NCBI GenBank assembly: GCA_022496185.1
Contig: WTXG01000041.1
Coordinates: forward strand, 62,001-126,000
Length of the DNA: 64,000 nt
Origin: Multifurca ochricompacta
Lineage: Eukaryota > Basidiomycota > Agaricomycetes > Russulales > Russulaceae
Direction of reading: 5' to 3'
The notes under the pieces were generated by a model, which worked only from the letters and a program-made list of their open reading frames with translations, was not told where the DNA came from and made no database searches. The position numbers and the translations under genes are program-made. This document shows, piece after piece, positions 1 through 11,834 of this stretch; position 1 is the stretch's first letter; each line of letters starts with the position of its first letter.

Positions 1-3000
1 CGAAGGGCGACAGAGGCGTGGGTGAGTGCGCAGCCAGAGGAAGAGGGCGCAGATGCAGAAAGAGAGGAGGTGCTCTTGGAGATCGCCGGAGCGTTGCGAG
101 ATGTCTTCCAGGAATATGACGAACGTGCGAATAGCTATGACATTGAGGTGGGCGAAGACGAAACGAACGTCGTCGGGGAGACTTTACTTGTTCTAGCGCG
201 CTACATAGCTCCGCTAAAGTGCGTCGCACTCGTTCTTCCTACCCGATTTTCGAATAGCTGATGGGTTTATAGAAACGCGGATGGGAGCTCGTTCATCGTG
301 CCACTCGCACGCCCGAGTGAGGGCCCAACGCCCTTCCTTAGGACCTTGTCTGCGCTGCTATCCAGAGACCACGCCAGGACTCCTTGTAACCCTTACCTGT
401 CGACTATCCTACTTTCGATCTCCGAGCACCTGGTCGATTCAGATACCGCAAACGTCATCATTGTCATGTTTGAACGCGGTGACCTCTCCCCCATAGCGCA
501 CGATTGGCTCGCGAACTGGTCATCTATTCTCAACCTCCCAGAGATAAGCTCCGTTGCGCGTCCACTCACCCGTACTGCGCTACTCGATGCACTACAAGCG
601 GTGAGCGCTACAGTGCGCGATGTGCCCATGCACAGACGCCCCCTCGTTGACCTCGTCATGGGCTTTTGCGTGCGGCAGGATTATCGCAAGGGCGAGCGCG
701 ATGGCTATGAGGTCGTATGGAACATTCTTGCGGATGAGCTGGTGCTACGGACAATTGAGGCGCAGGAGAAAGAAAGAGATGCGAGTACAGAGGACGCAGA
801 TAGGGTGCTGGAAGAAACGTTGACCTCACCCATGCTTGATTTGCTCAAAACTACAGCGGCAGATGGGGAGGACATCGACGGTGACCCCACAGGAAGCCCT
901 GCGGCACAAGCGACTCCCACAATTGGAGCACTATCGTCCAACGTCTCGCCCGTTTCAGCCCGAGGACAGTTCGAATATCCCGGGCCTCAGCGCGAAAAAG
1001 AATCCTCCGCTATGCCTGCCGTCATGTCATTAATTTCCTCGTTCGCTACGGGAGCATCCGGAGCGACCGCACGTTCACAGCTCCATGCGCCGCCGCGCGC
1101 GGACGATTCCTCTTCCGTGAACATCCCTTTATCTACTTCCGAACCGCCCGGAATGCCCGCCGCGCTAGGGGCCGTTGTTGCGCTCGTTCATATTTTTGCC
1201 CAGCTCGCCTTCACACCCTACTCGTTGTCTGATCGCAATCGCACGCTTGCCGTACGCGTGTTCCGCATCCTCGTCGAGCTAGTGTCAACTGCCAAGTCAG
1301 CGAGAGCGCGACTTGCGATTCTGCAGTTCTTCTTCAGGCTACGCGTGGATCGTGACCACCGGCTATTTTCGGTCTATGACAGGTATGATCGTCTAGGAAA
1401 CATTGCGGCGCTTGCGGCTCTCATTGGGAGGGTGGAGGCCCCAACGGGCGGGAATGAACCGGCACACGAAGAGCCGGTCGTCGATCCGCAAGATGTCGTC
1501 AAGGCGCGTGCTCGTGCCCCAGAGCGTAACGGACGGCACGCTTCCCGCGGACGTGACGCACGGCCCTCTCGTTCAACATCCAGTAGGAGCCGCTCCAGAG
1601 TTCCCAACCGGCATTTGGCGACGGTTCCCACTCTGGCGGAAGCCAAAGCTCGGAAGCCTATTTGGACTGTACCCGAATCACTGCCTTTCACCATACCTGA
1701 GTCAGACACTCCATCCGACGGGCTGGTTTCCTATGACGCTCTTGGACCTGGAAATCGCATCGTACTACCCGTGTCCTCACTTATCCTTGTCGTCATTGAC
1801 CTCATATTGGAAGAAAAGGACTGGGAGATACTGTCATATGTGCTCTGCCATCTTCCGACACTGCTCGCGAACAAACATTTCTTCTGTGGTCCAATGTCCC
1901 GCGCGGCAATCGCAAAATTGTTGGTAACATTGTGCAGTAAAATTTCGCAGGGCGACTTGGCGTCTGGTATAGTGAACTGGCCGCCGGGGTTAAAGCCGAG
2001 AGATGCGCAAGGTTTAGCATGCCATACGCTGTCCGTCCTTATCAGCTATCGTCAATGTTTTGAGCCTTCGAGACAGCACGTCTTGGTGGAGGTTCTGATA
2101 GCTGGTTTGAGCGGTCAGCCATCGACAATTAAAGCATGTCTCCAAGCACTTTCGCTTTCTGCTTTCGAACTTCCAAACTCCATGAAGCGATTCCTGCCCA
2201 ACATTTTGACCAAGTTGTCCCAAATCATGACTAATGCAAGCATGGCGCTGCACATTATTGACCTCCTTGCGATCGTCGGATCACTTCCCCACCTATATGC
2301 GAACTTCACCGAAGCGGACTTCAAGCTTGTATTCGGCGTGGCGCTCCAATATCTGCGCTTGCATAATCGTCCTGAGGCATCACCCGACACGTCGTGGGCT
2401 CTGTCTCAACATCTGCGCGTCATGTCATACTACATCGTCTATCTGTGGTTCCTTGCTCTTAAGCTACCGGACCGTCCCAAACATGTTAAGTATATCACGA
2501 GGCAGCTGCTCTTAGCCAACGAAGGGCAGGATGACATTGACGAACCCGCGGAAGTGTGTTTCGATTGGCTCGCTCGTTACACGTACGCTAGCGCGGATCC
2601 CCGACCAGCCAGCTCGATGCTAAACGACATTGTTATGAGCCCTGTTGCTCACAAGAATTTCCCGGAGTCTGTGTCAGAGAAGACCTGGTTTGTGGGGAAT
2701 TCCTTGGTCACGATTCGAGCGCTTTCTAGGACAGCATGGGTCGAAGTCACTGCTCGTCGCGCATCTGGCCTAACGCGATACTGGCTCGGATTGAAAATGT
2801 CCCGATGGTTGGTCCTGGGGAAGTAGACCCTGACATGCTTTCTGTTCCCGCGATGCTATCCATGAGTCATGACATACTCGACGAGGAAAACGAATTATAC
2901 CAGGTGCGTTCATCTGGTGATGAGGTCATTATCCATCACTACCATCTTATCGCAGGACATCATCCGCACCTTTTGTCCTGAAAAGGCGGAGGAGTTGGAA

Positions 3001-3963
3001 GAGACTCCTCCGCCCCGGCCGGATCCAATTACTGGTTACGTTTGGCAAGGAAGCGCACCCTCCCAGCGGCGGAAAGATGTTGCCGTCGACCCTTCTTTTT
3101 TTGCCCTGCAACTATCCACATACGGGCCCAATGCCGGCCAAAGGAGAAGCAAAGTTGTGGATACATCAGGTCTCCCTGCTCTATTCCGCACGCTCGACCT
3201 GATGCCTGTCATCGACACACACAAGGTCGGAATCATGTACGTCGCGCCCGGTCAAACGCAGGAAAGAGAGATTTTGGGCAACCGTCACGGTTCACCAGCA
3301 TACACGCGCTTCTGGAGGGGATAGGGCGGCTTATAATCTTCGTGGACAAGTAGATGTCTACGCTGGCGGCCTTGATCCTGACGAAGACGGCGAATACGCT
3401 TATGCTTGGTGGGATGACATTGGCCAGATCTTATATCACACCGCCACCCTCATGCCAAACCATGATCACGATCCGCACTTCAATTACAAAAAGCGGCACA
3501 TAGGCAACGACTTGGTCCGAATCATCTGGAACGATTCTGGTATCCCTTACCGTTTTGATACGCTCTCAACACAGTTCCAGTTCGTCAACATCGTCATCGA
3601 ACCTCACTCGCTCGGTGCTATCGCCGCATTCTCGAACAACCTGCATGAAAACGAGTACTTTCGTGTGACCGTACAACGCGCGCCTGGCATGGCGGAGTTT
3701 ACCCCTATCGGTAACTTCAAGCTCATGTCGGCCAAGAACTTGCCCTTGCTCGTACGGCAGCTTAGCTTGCTTGGGGACTGGTTCGCGTCGGTCTTCCAGC
3801 AACGGAGGGTGACACCTTGCAAGTGGAGGTACCGACAAACTGGCGATCGCGTTTGCAGGCAATTAAACGTTTCCGCGCTCAGATGCCTCCGGCCCCAGAG
3901 CCCGAGGATGGAGAAGGGATCATGCTGCAGGAGTCTTCGCGTGATTTTACGGTAGAGTTCTAA
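1..3963 (+). CDS. TSC2: Tuberin-like Rap/Ran GTPase-activating protein (TSC2), 5' end outside window
   Basis: This is the tuberin subunit of the TSC complex, the GAP for Rheb that restrains TORC1. The reading frame is open from base 1, so the N-terminus lies upstream. An intron near 215-271 joins the first exon to a long helical-repeat exon (about 272-2780) with a Ser/Arg-rich low-complexity stretch near 1500-1610. The catalytic RapGAP domain is encoded from about 3140 to 3810: VIDTHKVGIMYV, then HGSPAYTRF, then GNDLVRIIWNDSG, then TQFQFVNIVIEPHS. The gene ends at the TAA at 3961-3963. The frame slips by one base near 2780, 3314, 3335 and 3800, each time at a short homopolymer, and protein similarity continues across every slip. 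I read it as one functional gene with sequence errors. It converges on the nuclease gene downstream. Confidence 0.9.
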
Positions 3964-4263
3964 GCGGGATTGTCAATTTGAGTGTGTATTCTTTTCTTTT
4001 TTTTTTCTTTTACAGGATGGGTATCATTATCTCTTCGTTCTCGTGCTTGGTTGTATATTCCCAAAAGTTTCTCCCCCTCCTCACACCTTCAAGACCCCGT
4101 TGATTTGTACACCATTTTGTATCGCACATTTGGATCGGTTTACGCATTTGATTTGTAAAAGGGGATAAAATACTTAGTTAGTCGCACAAATGAAATGAGA
4201 TGTTTACAGCATTAAAAAAATAGGTGTGGCACGAGTATAATCTACAGTCACGGGAATATCATG
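3964..4263. other. Convergent intergenic region
   Basis: A 300-base gap between the 3' ends of the TSC2 gene and the opposite-strand nuclease gene. It contains a T-rich run near 3990-4012 and AT-rich sequence that probably holds both 3' UTRs and polyadenylation signals. I see no gene in it. Confidence 0.5.
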
Positions 4264-7102
4264 TTAAATCAATAATCTCATGCTCATGATCAATATTTCG
4301 ACTGTAGCCGCCAGCCGTTGCGACATCGCAGTTCGCGACCGCGCAATCAACAGAGGAGCCAATGCCAGATCACCACCATCGCTGTCACCAGAGTCACTGG
4401 AAACTACGATGATCGATGTCTCTAATTTATCATCACGAAGAAGGTCCTGTGTAGGGGATGCAGGACGAACGGAGCTTCGCGAGCCTCTGCGGAGCTTCGA
4501 AGGCGAAAAGTGTTGTTTCGAACGCCGTGGTGATCTCTTGAGAACGGGGTGGGCGTGCCCGCTATCTGTTGTCGAAGTTGAATACGGGTTTCGTTCGACA
4601 CCACGCGAGGGGAGGTGCCATCGTGTCTCGGCGACTGCGGGTAGCTCAGCAGCCACGGTGTCCGGGTCGTCGCTCGACTCTTCTTCTTCATGAGCTATCG
4701 GCAAGGGCCGCGGTGGACGCGGTGGTGGCGTCGTGGGGGGATTGGGTTTCGCTGGTTTGTTCTCGCGGTTCAAATCATCATCTGTCGATTCTTCCTCCTC
4801 CAAAGCAAATGGGAAGGCCGTGGCGCACTAAATGTACTGACTGAAGGAGAGGTTAGAGGCCCCACTCTGGGCAACTGGACGCTCGCTACATTAAGATTCA
4901 GGTCAAGCCTCTGAAGTACTTTGGAAGGAGATGAAAGGGGTGGTCTCCGGGAAGGTCCCGGCTCGTCATCATCGGACGTGACGTCCAGAATATGTTGTGG
5001 GTTCTCCTGAGGCTGGACAGTGTCTTCGTGGATGGCACCAGTGGGTAGTATCCTACGGTTGGCAGACACATCCCGACCGCGCGCTGCTGCCTTGGGTTTC
5101 CCTGGCCGAGCTCTTGTCAAGGTGCCTTGGGACGGAGTTGTAGGGAGGGCTGCGAGCGAATACCCAAAGGAAGGACGGGTGCTCGTTCTTCCGAATCCTC
5201 TGATGAGCTGACATCGAGGTCGAAGCATTCGACATCGGAGGCACGGGCGCTGCCGCAGTCTTTTTCACCGACATTCCCTTTCCTTTCGCCAGTGCTCGCG
5301 TACGCTTTGATGATTTCTTCGCGCGCTTCGCCTCCAGCGCGACTTCATACTGGTTAACGAGATCCGGACATGCAAAGCGCACCATACATGCCGGCATCCA
5401 CACGCGCAAGTGACTATCTGGCTCTGGTGCCGGACCGCCGCGGCGTTTTTTTTTCGCGCAGGTTCCAGCATCCCCATCGGGATCGTCGCTTTCATCCGAT
5501 TCCGAGGGTAAGACATCGTAGGTGGTATCGGCAGGCTTACGAAGTCCTTGTATCCCTGCAGAAGCAAGGCAAACGAGCTGAGCGGGTGCGATTTCGAGAC
5601 GATACTCAAGGATGCCATCTGTGTAGGCGTGCATCCGCGTGCCGTGTATCTTCACAATGAGCTCTCCCAGACCATTTTTTTCATCATCTGGTCGTGCTGT
5701 CCGAGACCCATAGACGAAAAATGTCGCGCAAGCAGTTTGATGGTGTCCCCAGGATGCCTTGATGTAATGCATTCTCTTTGACAAGAGCATCTGAGAGCTC
5801 AGCAGCAACATGAGTGGTGTCCTCCAGGGCAGAACGGCGCAGAGCGCGGAGGACAATGCTCGGCCACAAGACGTTGCGAAAACGCTTGATGATCACGTCC
5901 TTTAGTCCCCATTCGAAATGCAACTCACAAAGATGCGCGATCTTTGCGAGATCCGGTTCGCGTTCCCACTTCGGTGGTGTATGCGTGCGGCGCGCGCCGG
6001 CATCCGTTTTGCTCGTAATCGGATTGGTATAGGAGCGAAGGACGTCGAGGTCAGGAAAAGAGTCCGGGACGGCATTGGCCAGAGAACGCTTCTTGGAGCC
6101 GAGATGCCCGCGCGAATTGGTGCGCAACTCGTTGCGCAGAGCTTCACGCCATGTGGTGAGAAATTCAGGGAGTTCGTCGCGAGTAAGAGTCTGGGCGGCC
6201 TCGAGCAATTCATCACCGAGACCACATTTTGCCAGCCCATGAGCAATTCCGGAACCGCAGCGAGAGAGACCTGCAGGGTGGTAATCGCCACCAGAGAGGA
6301 GGCCGATGAGAATGAGTCCGCCGCGAGTAAGCTGAACAGATGGATGCGCAAGAATATCGGTGGAAGTATAGACGGTCGAATGATTACCGTCCACGCGGCC
6401 GTCGGCATTCTTCGTAGTGTGTTTGCTGTTTCCCGTGAGATTGGCGCTTGGACTAGATTGGGGAGTATGAGGAGCGTAGATTGGGCGGGGGTACAAGTCG
6501 ATGCGCACTTGCGAATGACCATTTTAGCACCGAATAGGAAATTGTCAACGTCGTCCGACAAGATTGCGTCGATGACACCTATATTATTCAGGTAAGCTAG
6601 CTCGGCTTCTGCTTCTCCGGGGGCCTAGAAGCACAGATGAACACTCAACTCTCAGCAGAAAGGCGATAAACAAAAAGCTGAACCCACCATTCTCCATTCG
6701 AAGCCGAACGCCTCAATCATTCCCTTCATGCTATCAACCAACCAATGCTTTTCTCCAGAGATCTTCTTCCCACGCTTGACCTTTGGGCGTTTGGGACCAT
6801 CAAAAATGAAGACAGGGAGGAATGGTGCGCTGGTGAGCCGGGCACAACGGAAAAATAGAGTACGCAATTCCGGATTCTCTCCTTCTCTTCCGTATGCGGC
6901 GTGAAAGAACCAAATGGATGCATCTATACCAATGCGAAGACCGCGAAGATTGGCAGGGTTAGCCTCAAAACCATCCACAACGGCGAGATGAGTGAGAGAT
7001 CGTAGTTTCCCAGAAGGTCTGAGAATCTAGAGAGTAAGTATTAGTGTGATAAGACCGAGAGATTACAGTATTACTTGCATCCCAAAGCCCAGTTACACCC
7101 AT
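4264..7102 (-). CDS. GEN1: Yen1/GEN1-type Holliday junction resolvase (Rad2/XPG family)
   Basis: A structure-specific endonuclease that resolves Holliday junctions. Exon 1 is 24 nt (MGVTGLWD, 7102-7079). After a 52-nt intron the protein continues ILRPSGKLRSLTHLAVVDGF, the XPG-N domain, with GIDASIWFFHA. The next exon gives APGEAEAELAYLN and the catalytic acidic motif DAILSDDVDNFLFG (XPG-I, near 6560). After another intron the DNA-binding helix-two-turn-helix motif follows as LIGLLSGGDYHPAGLSRCG (near 6300). The domain-order and 'WREALRNEL' region match Yen1-like fungal proteins, and a conserved LEYRLEIAPAQL segment lies near 5600. The C-terminus (4264-5230) is acidic, Ser/Pro-rich and disordered. 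Frame changes near 5700 and 5200 are unresolved (introns or single-base errors). Confidence 0.85.
7027..7078 (-). other. GC-AG intron in the GEN1-like gene
   Basis: The first intron starts with GCAAGT instead of GTAAGT and ends with CTCTAG. The exon junction is fixed by strong family conservation on both sides (MGVTGLWD before, ILRPSGK after), so the non-canonical donor is well supported. Confidence 0.75.
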
Positions 7103-7290
7103 TAACTCAGGCTCACGCGAGCCTTGTCTCTAAGTTCAAGTTCAAGTTCAAGGCCAACTCGTCGCAACGCAAGTTCGGCGACGCGACAGATCACATGATA
7201 TAGATCACGTGCACTATGGGCTTATTATCATATATATCATTATATTATATATGTATATATGCCCCAGGGCCATCATATCATCGAGACACC
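7103..7290. promoter_or_regulatory. AT-rich upstream region with short tandem repeats
   Basis: The region upstream of the nuclease ATG holds about three copies of AAGTTC (7128-7150) and then a very AT-rich stretch of ATAT repeats (7220-7260). It probably includes the nuclease promoter and the 3' side of the decayed thioesterase gene. Confidence 0.35.
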
Positions 7291-8455
7291 TCATGACAGA
7301 CAAAAGTATTATTGCGATGCATGAATGGCTGTGCTGAGCGCCGGCCTTCCGGTCATAACATAGCCTCTGCAACACAGGGGAGTTTTCCCACAAGGCGATA
7401 TGTCCACGCGCCTCTGAACTTGGACGCTACTCTCAGTGCCCCAAGCGAAGGGAAAATAGTTCGCCTGCCGACTTTGGCCGGCCTCAACATCCACCGCCTC
7501 CACTTTAACACGTACATGCTGTGTGTCAAATGAATTGCGTTAATGGCACAAACAAACAACCAGAGGGATACTGCGGAGCAAGAGAAGTACGCAGAACGAT
7601 TGACCTAAGACGTAAGCTGGACCCGATGGGGACTGAGCGGGATGAATGCGATTTTATCGAGACAGGAAGCGCACGAGTTGGCGCGTGAAGAAGCAGGTGG
7701 CGGTGAAGCCTGGCTGTTTACAACATCAGTATCAGCGCGGAATGTCAGTTTGGGCAGGCTTGCCCCATAGGCTAAGCGCATCGAATGGCCACCGAAGATA
7801 TTCTGGTCGATACTTGTGAAAAGGTCAATGGGGTCACTACGCTGTCAGTCAAAACAAGGGAGACGCACGAGCTCTTGCGGGAACGTCAACATTGTGCTTT
7901 CGAGCCGCATCCTTACAAACCATCTAGAATCGCCCTTAAGAAGCGTTAACTACTCGTCATGCAGCAACGCAGAGCTCATACCTAGCATTAAGGTTTGGTC
8001 TTCCTCACCACTTTCTGAGCGCCTCCATTTTCACGGCGATCTCCACTGAGCTCCTTCCTGAGAGCCTGAGGTCTCGAATTGGAGACAACGGTGCAAGCAT
8101 GTCCATCATACGCCATCCAGGTGAAAATTGTCCGCGTCGTGACTGAAAGGGGGTAGCTTAGCGGTCGACAGATGCTGTGACGATATAAAATCCACAATCC
8201 GTGATGTGATGCAACTCATATATTCGATAGACGGGCCTAGAAAGTGCTTGTATGCGATTGAGCCAGCCAGTGAGTCCAGGTGTTCAAAAAGCTTCCCTGT
8301 GCGAAGACCGCCAGAAGTGTTGGTGTATTGATCGAGCAGATGAGGGTCTGAATGGAACGGGAGAATTATCTCAGTGTATGAGTCGTGCATTGAGCGCGCC
8401 AGTTGTGGTTTGGCGGGCACAATGTTAGTGGGACTACTAGAGGAACTCAGATCGA
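7291..8455 (-). pseudogene. Decayed acyl-CoA thioesterase (ACOT9/ACOT10 hot-dog family)
   Basis: Pieces of a mitochondrial-type double hot-dog acyl-CoA thioesterase are readable in order. They are HDSYTEIILPF and YTNTSGGLRTGKLFEHLDSLAGS (8390-8250), VTASVDR (near 8175), LAPLSPIRDLRLSG...RSSVEIAVKM (8085-8010), NIFGGHSMRLAY (near 7790), VKVEAVDVEAG (near 7490) and finally EAML*PEGRR (near 7360). Several breaks are not single-base slips. About six residues are missing between DLRLSG and RSSVE. A CAG-to-TAG type stop interrupts LTS*VNRS (7605-7607). A TGG-to-TGA type stop replaces the Trp expected in EAMLW (7353-7355). Intron junctions cannot all be rebuilt. The gene probably hydrolysed acyl-CoAs in mitochondria before decaying. 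Confidence 0.75.
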
Positions 8456-8887
8456 CCCGTGAGTTATTATACTAAACATGACGTTGACCGGATGATGGCC
8501 GTTGCCCATGAAGAGTATAAGGCCACTCTTGGTGCGACGCGCTCAGGTTGGCATGACATCCCTGGCACTCACAGTCAAGACCTAGGCCAACACTGTCCCC
8601 CTTTCCTTTAACTTCCGAAATCCCCGGCGGCGTGATACAACAATGTTGCAGATAAATTTGCTTCTAAAAAAGGGATCTAACGACAAGTATGATAATTCAT
8701 AACCGGGCGACCACTTCTTTCTCCTCCTCATCCTCATTCCTCATCTCCTCTTTCCCTCCCTCCCCAGTGTGGGTCCACTGGCAGGACTCTTCCTATTTTT
8801 TCATTCATTTCTTCTTTCTTCCTCCTCCTCCTCCATCTCTTCTTCGTTCCTTTGGTTCAGCTGGTCTGTTGCTCCTATTTCACCACA
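8456..8887. promoter_or_regulatory. Pyrimidine-rich upstream region of the 7TM gene
   Basis: From about 8700 to 8880 the plus strand is strongly CT-rich (TCTTCCTCC-type tracts), a common core-promoter feature of filamentous fungi, directly before the ATG at 8888. No separate gene is visible. Confidence 0.4.
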
Positions 8888-11133
8888 ATGCTTGTGACCC
8901 ACAGGTTATGGTTGACCATACAGTCTCTCGTGAGTTCCCCCAGCATCATATAGCGTCTTAGTCCCATGATCATCCACATTATTCACCGCAGTATCTGAGA
9001 GTAACTCTGAACTGGGTCACCAAGTCCTTCTTTTTGTTTTCCTTTATCCATTGCTTCACCCAGGGCACCCTTCAATCATTCCTTTACAGCGCCGATGATG
9101 CATGGGGCTCCCTTACCTCCGAGATTGTTTCCCACGCCCAGATCAACTCCACGACCTTTGTTCAGTTTACCGGGCACGATGGCACATACAGTCTCGAGCT
9201 GTGTAATCAAGTTCCCGTCACCGGTGGCGATCCGAATCCTTGCGACACTTTTTACACTGCTGGTCAAACAGATCCCGTTTCAATTCCGCACCGGTTTTTG
9301 CGAACTGACTCCCCCGTGAGCTATGATCCCAATTCATCGGTGCACTCAATCATTCTTCCCTTCCCTTCGCCTTTGATTGAAAGTTTTCTTCTTTAGTCGT
9401 TTGGTACTCTCGGTCAATCAAATATGGTGAGCCCTTACACTAGGCGTCATTTCTACTCCCTTTTACTTGCCCATAGACCTCAACCTCATGGATCGTAAAC
9501 AGCAACAGTCCCGCTCTCAACATTCATATCGACTCACAGCCAAGGTCTGATGGATTTTCCGATGTCGTCATCACCTCAAACGATGGGAGCATGTCCATGT
9601 CCCTTAACCCTGTTTGTACTTTCACTCTCTTGTACCCAGCGGCCAAGTGAGTCCCTATTGGTAGAGTTTTGAAATAATTTTGAATCGCATCCTCATAGGT
9701 TGAGCCAGTCGCGCCGCGAGGAGCTGTCACTTATAGGATCTCAATTCTGGTTTTTTGGTTTGGCAGTGTTTGCGGTGAGTACCCGCGTGCTTTTACTTCT
9801 TCTTTCCCCATTCATTGTTAACGTGTTGACGTGTTTTAGTTGCTTTTCGAATCTATCCCCCATATGTATGTGCCCTCTTTGGGGCTATCTCCTAGCTCAT
9901 GTGGACACAGCCTCGCCCTTCTCATTGCGCGCATGCTTGCTACTGGGTGGTCGACGTACGCATTGTGGCACACCATGAACATCAACGACCGCCTGTATCA
10001 CCTTATTGAAAGGCCAGATACGCCGTGTCACATAAACTTGTACTCGCAGTACTTTACGAGACGGCTTGCGCTTCAGGTGCGGTTATTGCCGTTGTATCTT
10101 ACCCCACTATTTCTCATGCAGATCCTCTTAGATTGCGGACCTCATGTTGCATTGGGATGCGCTCTTGATTTCCATCTACCTCTCCTGGCGCCTTTACAAG
10201 GTATTCGTTCGGCCCCCACCCCGTTCGCAGCTACCGTTTTACCCATTTTACGCTAGGTTTATCGCACCCACACCTTCAGGCGCGTTGGTCCGCCGAAGGA
10301 TATTCTGCGAATGTATAGGGTACGGCCTTCGCCCCGTTCTATACTCGAACCACAGGTCTTGACGGTTTCATGCAGTACTTTCTTGCAGTCTTGGTCAGCA
10401 TCCAGCTATCTCTTTTCATCCTTGTCAATGCAATGGCGCTCTGGGTCGATCAACTTCTTCATGGTGCCATCAAAAAGCTCTCGTCTCACACCCCGGTCTA
10501 TGACGGAACATTCATTCTCACCACTGTGGTACGTTCTGTCACATTTACATCTGATTCCGTCACTTCGCCGCGCGGTGGCTGATGTGAATTTCAATCTCAG
10601 TTGTTGATCCCTTGGCTGATGATGGTACGTTTCGACATCCGACAACCTGTGCTGGCGCGCTGACGAGCACATCGTAGGGTTGGTACTCCGTGCGCCGCGA
10701 GTGGCGCAAGTTGACCTGGGCATTCCTTGCCATCGCCTTCTTCTTCATGTTCTCGTGGTCCATGATGTTCTACTCGCGCGTATATCGTTTTACCTTCGTA
10801 GACTGGCCATTCTTCGGTTGCATGACTGTCTCTTCGTTCGTGGCACTGCTCTTCTCCACTGGTTTCGCCTTCGTGTGTCTGCGCAACTATGACAAGGGTC
10901 TCGCACAGTGGAGTAAGCAATTTTTTCTGTTCTTCCTCCGAGTAACCGCTAACGTTACGACATGGTGGAACCAGTATACGTGGAACGGGTATTTGGAAAT
11001 GACGACTTTGAGCCTGATCTATTCCCTACTGAGGTGATAGAAAAGGAGTGGAAACCTGATGGGGACCGCGCATCGATATACAAAGTTGCTCTTCCTGAGC
11101 TCCTCAGGGACAGCCCTTCGTCAATGGCATGAT
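8888..11133 (+). CDS. Seven-transmembrane protein with N-terminal extracellular domain, function unknown
   Basis: I do not recognise a named family. The ATG at 8888 starts a short exon (MLVTHRLWLTIQSL). The next exons encode a soluble, beta-rich domain with two cysteines (ELCNQVPV..PNPCDTF, 9190-9250) and a further Cys near 9615, probably disulphide-bonded. Hydrophobic helices follow: FWFFGLAVFALLFESIP (near 9760), LALLIARMLATGW (9920), LLISIYLSWRLYK (10160), YFLAVLVSIQLSLFILVNAMA (10375), WAFLAIAFFFMFSWSMMFYS (10720) and VSSFVALLFSTGFAFVC (10830). The tail is acidic and cytosolic. About nine GT-AG introns fit the frame; the junction near 10136 has a small frame slip. The architecture resembles lumenal-domain 7TM proteins of the Wntless/GPR180 kind, but this is only an analogy. 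Confidence 0.6.
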
Positions 11134-11834
11134 GCACCACCGGTTGGTGTTCGCGGGAACGAGAAGAATGTGGACTTCTTGGTCTCTTGCGTCTGTATAA
11201 CGGCGCTAGCGTCGTCGTATGTGTATCATCCCATTTTGCCAACTGGACATATAACCTTGCTTTCCTTTTGCTTTCCATCCCTTTTTTTTTTTTACTTTTC
11301 TGGATTTTCATCTGGCGGGCCCTCATGTACTTGTAGCGCACATGTATACCAATCAACTTATCTCCGCAAGGTTACTGAAGAACAGGGTAGGGTAGAGCCA
11401 ACGCGCCTAGACCTACTGGGGCTAAAACGTCAACCGCACACGGGAAGGTTCTCAAGATCTGATCATAATTTATTATCGCTTGTCAGTTGTTTGATGTGAT
11501 CAGGGCACGTTCCTTGCCGAGTGCTCCGCTTTTACTTTTTTTTTGCTTTTTGACATATGACATAACCTAGTGAAATATTGATCGTTGCCTGTGCCCGCCT
11601 CGAGAGAAAAAGAGATAATCTTTTACAGCCAGCCAAGACTCATGTGAGGGCCTTCGGTATAACCTAGGGAACACGACATACAACCAAACCCTTTTCTTTG
11701 CAATATCTCCTATGATCTTTTTTTTTTTCGTCCGGGCAGAAATTCTAAGTGTCTTCTCCTGGTAAAAAGGAGACAAGGGCATATCTACGTGCGGTTTAGC
11801 CCTCCATGATATGTGTGGTGTGAGAGGGACACAT
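11134..11834. other. Intergenic, no gene seen
   Basis: Convergent 3' regions of the 7TM gene and the ARMT1-like gene. T-tracts occur near 11280, 11535 and 11718. Short open frames here have no recognisable protein features. Confidence 0.4.

Noticed and set aside
8689..8961. 90-codon frame at the start of the 7TM locus
   Set aside because: It is the pyrimidine-rich promoter tract read as Ser/Phe/Pro; the gene start is the ATG at 8888 in another frame.
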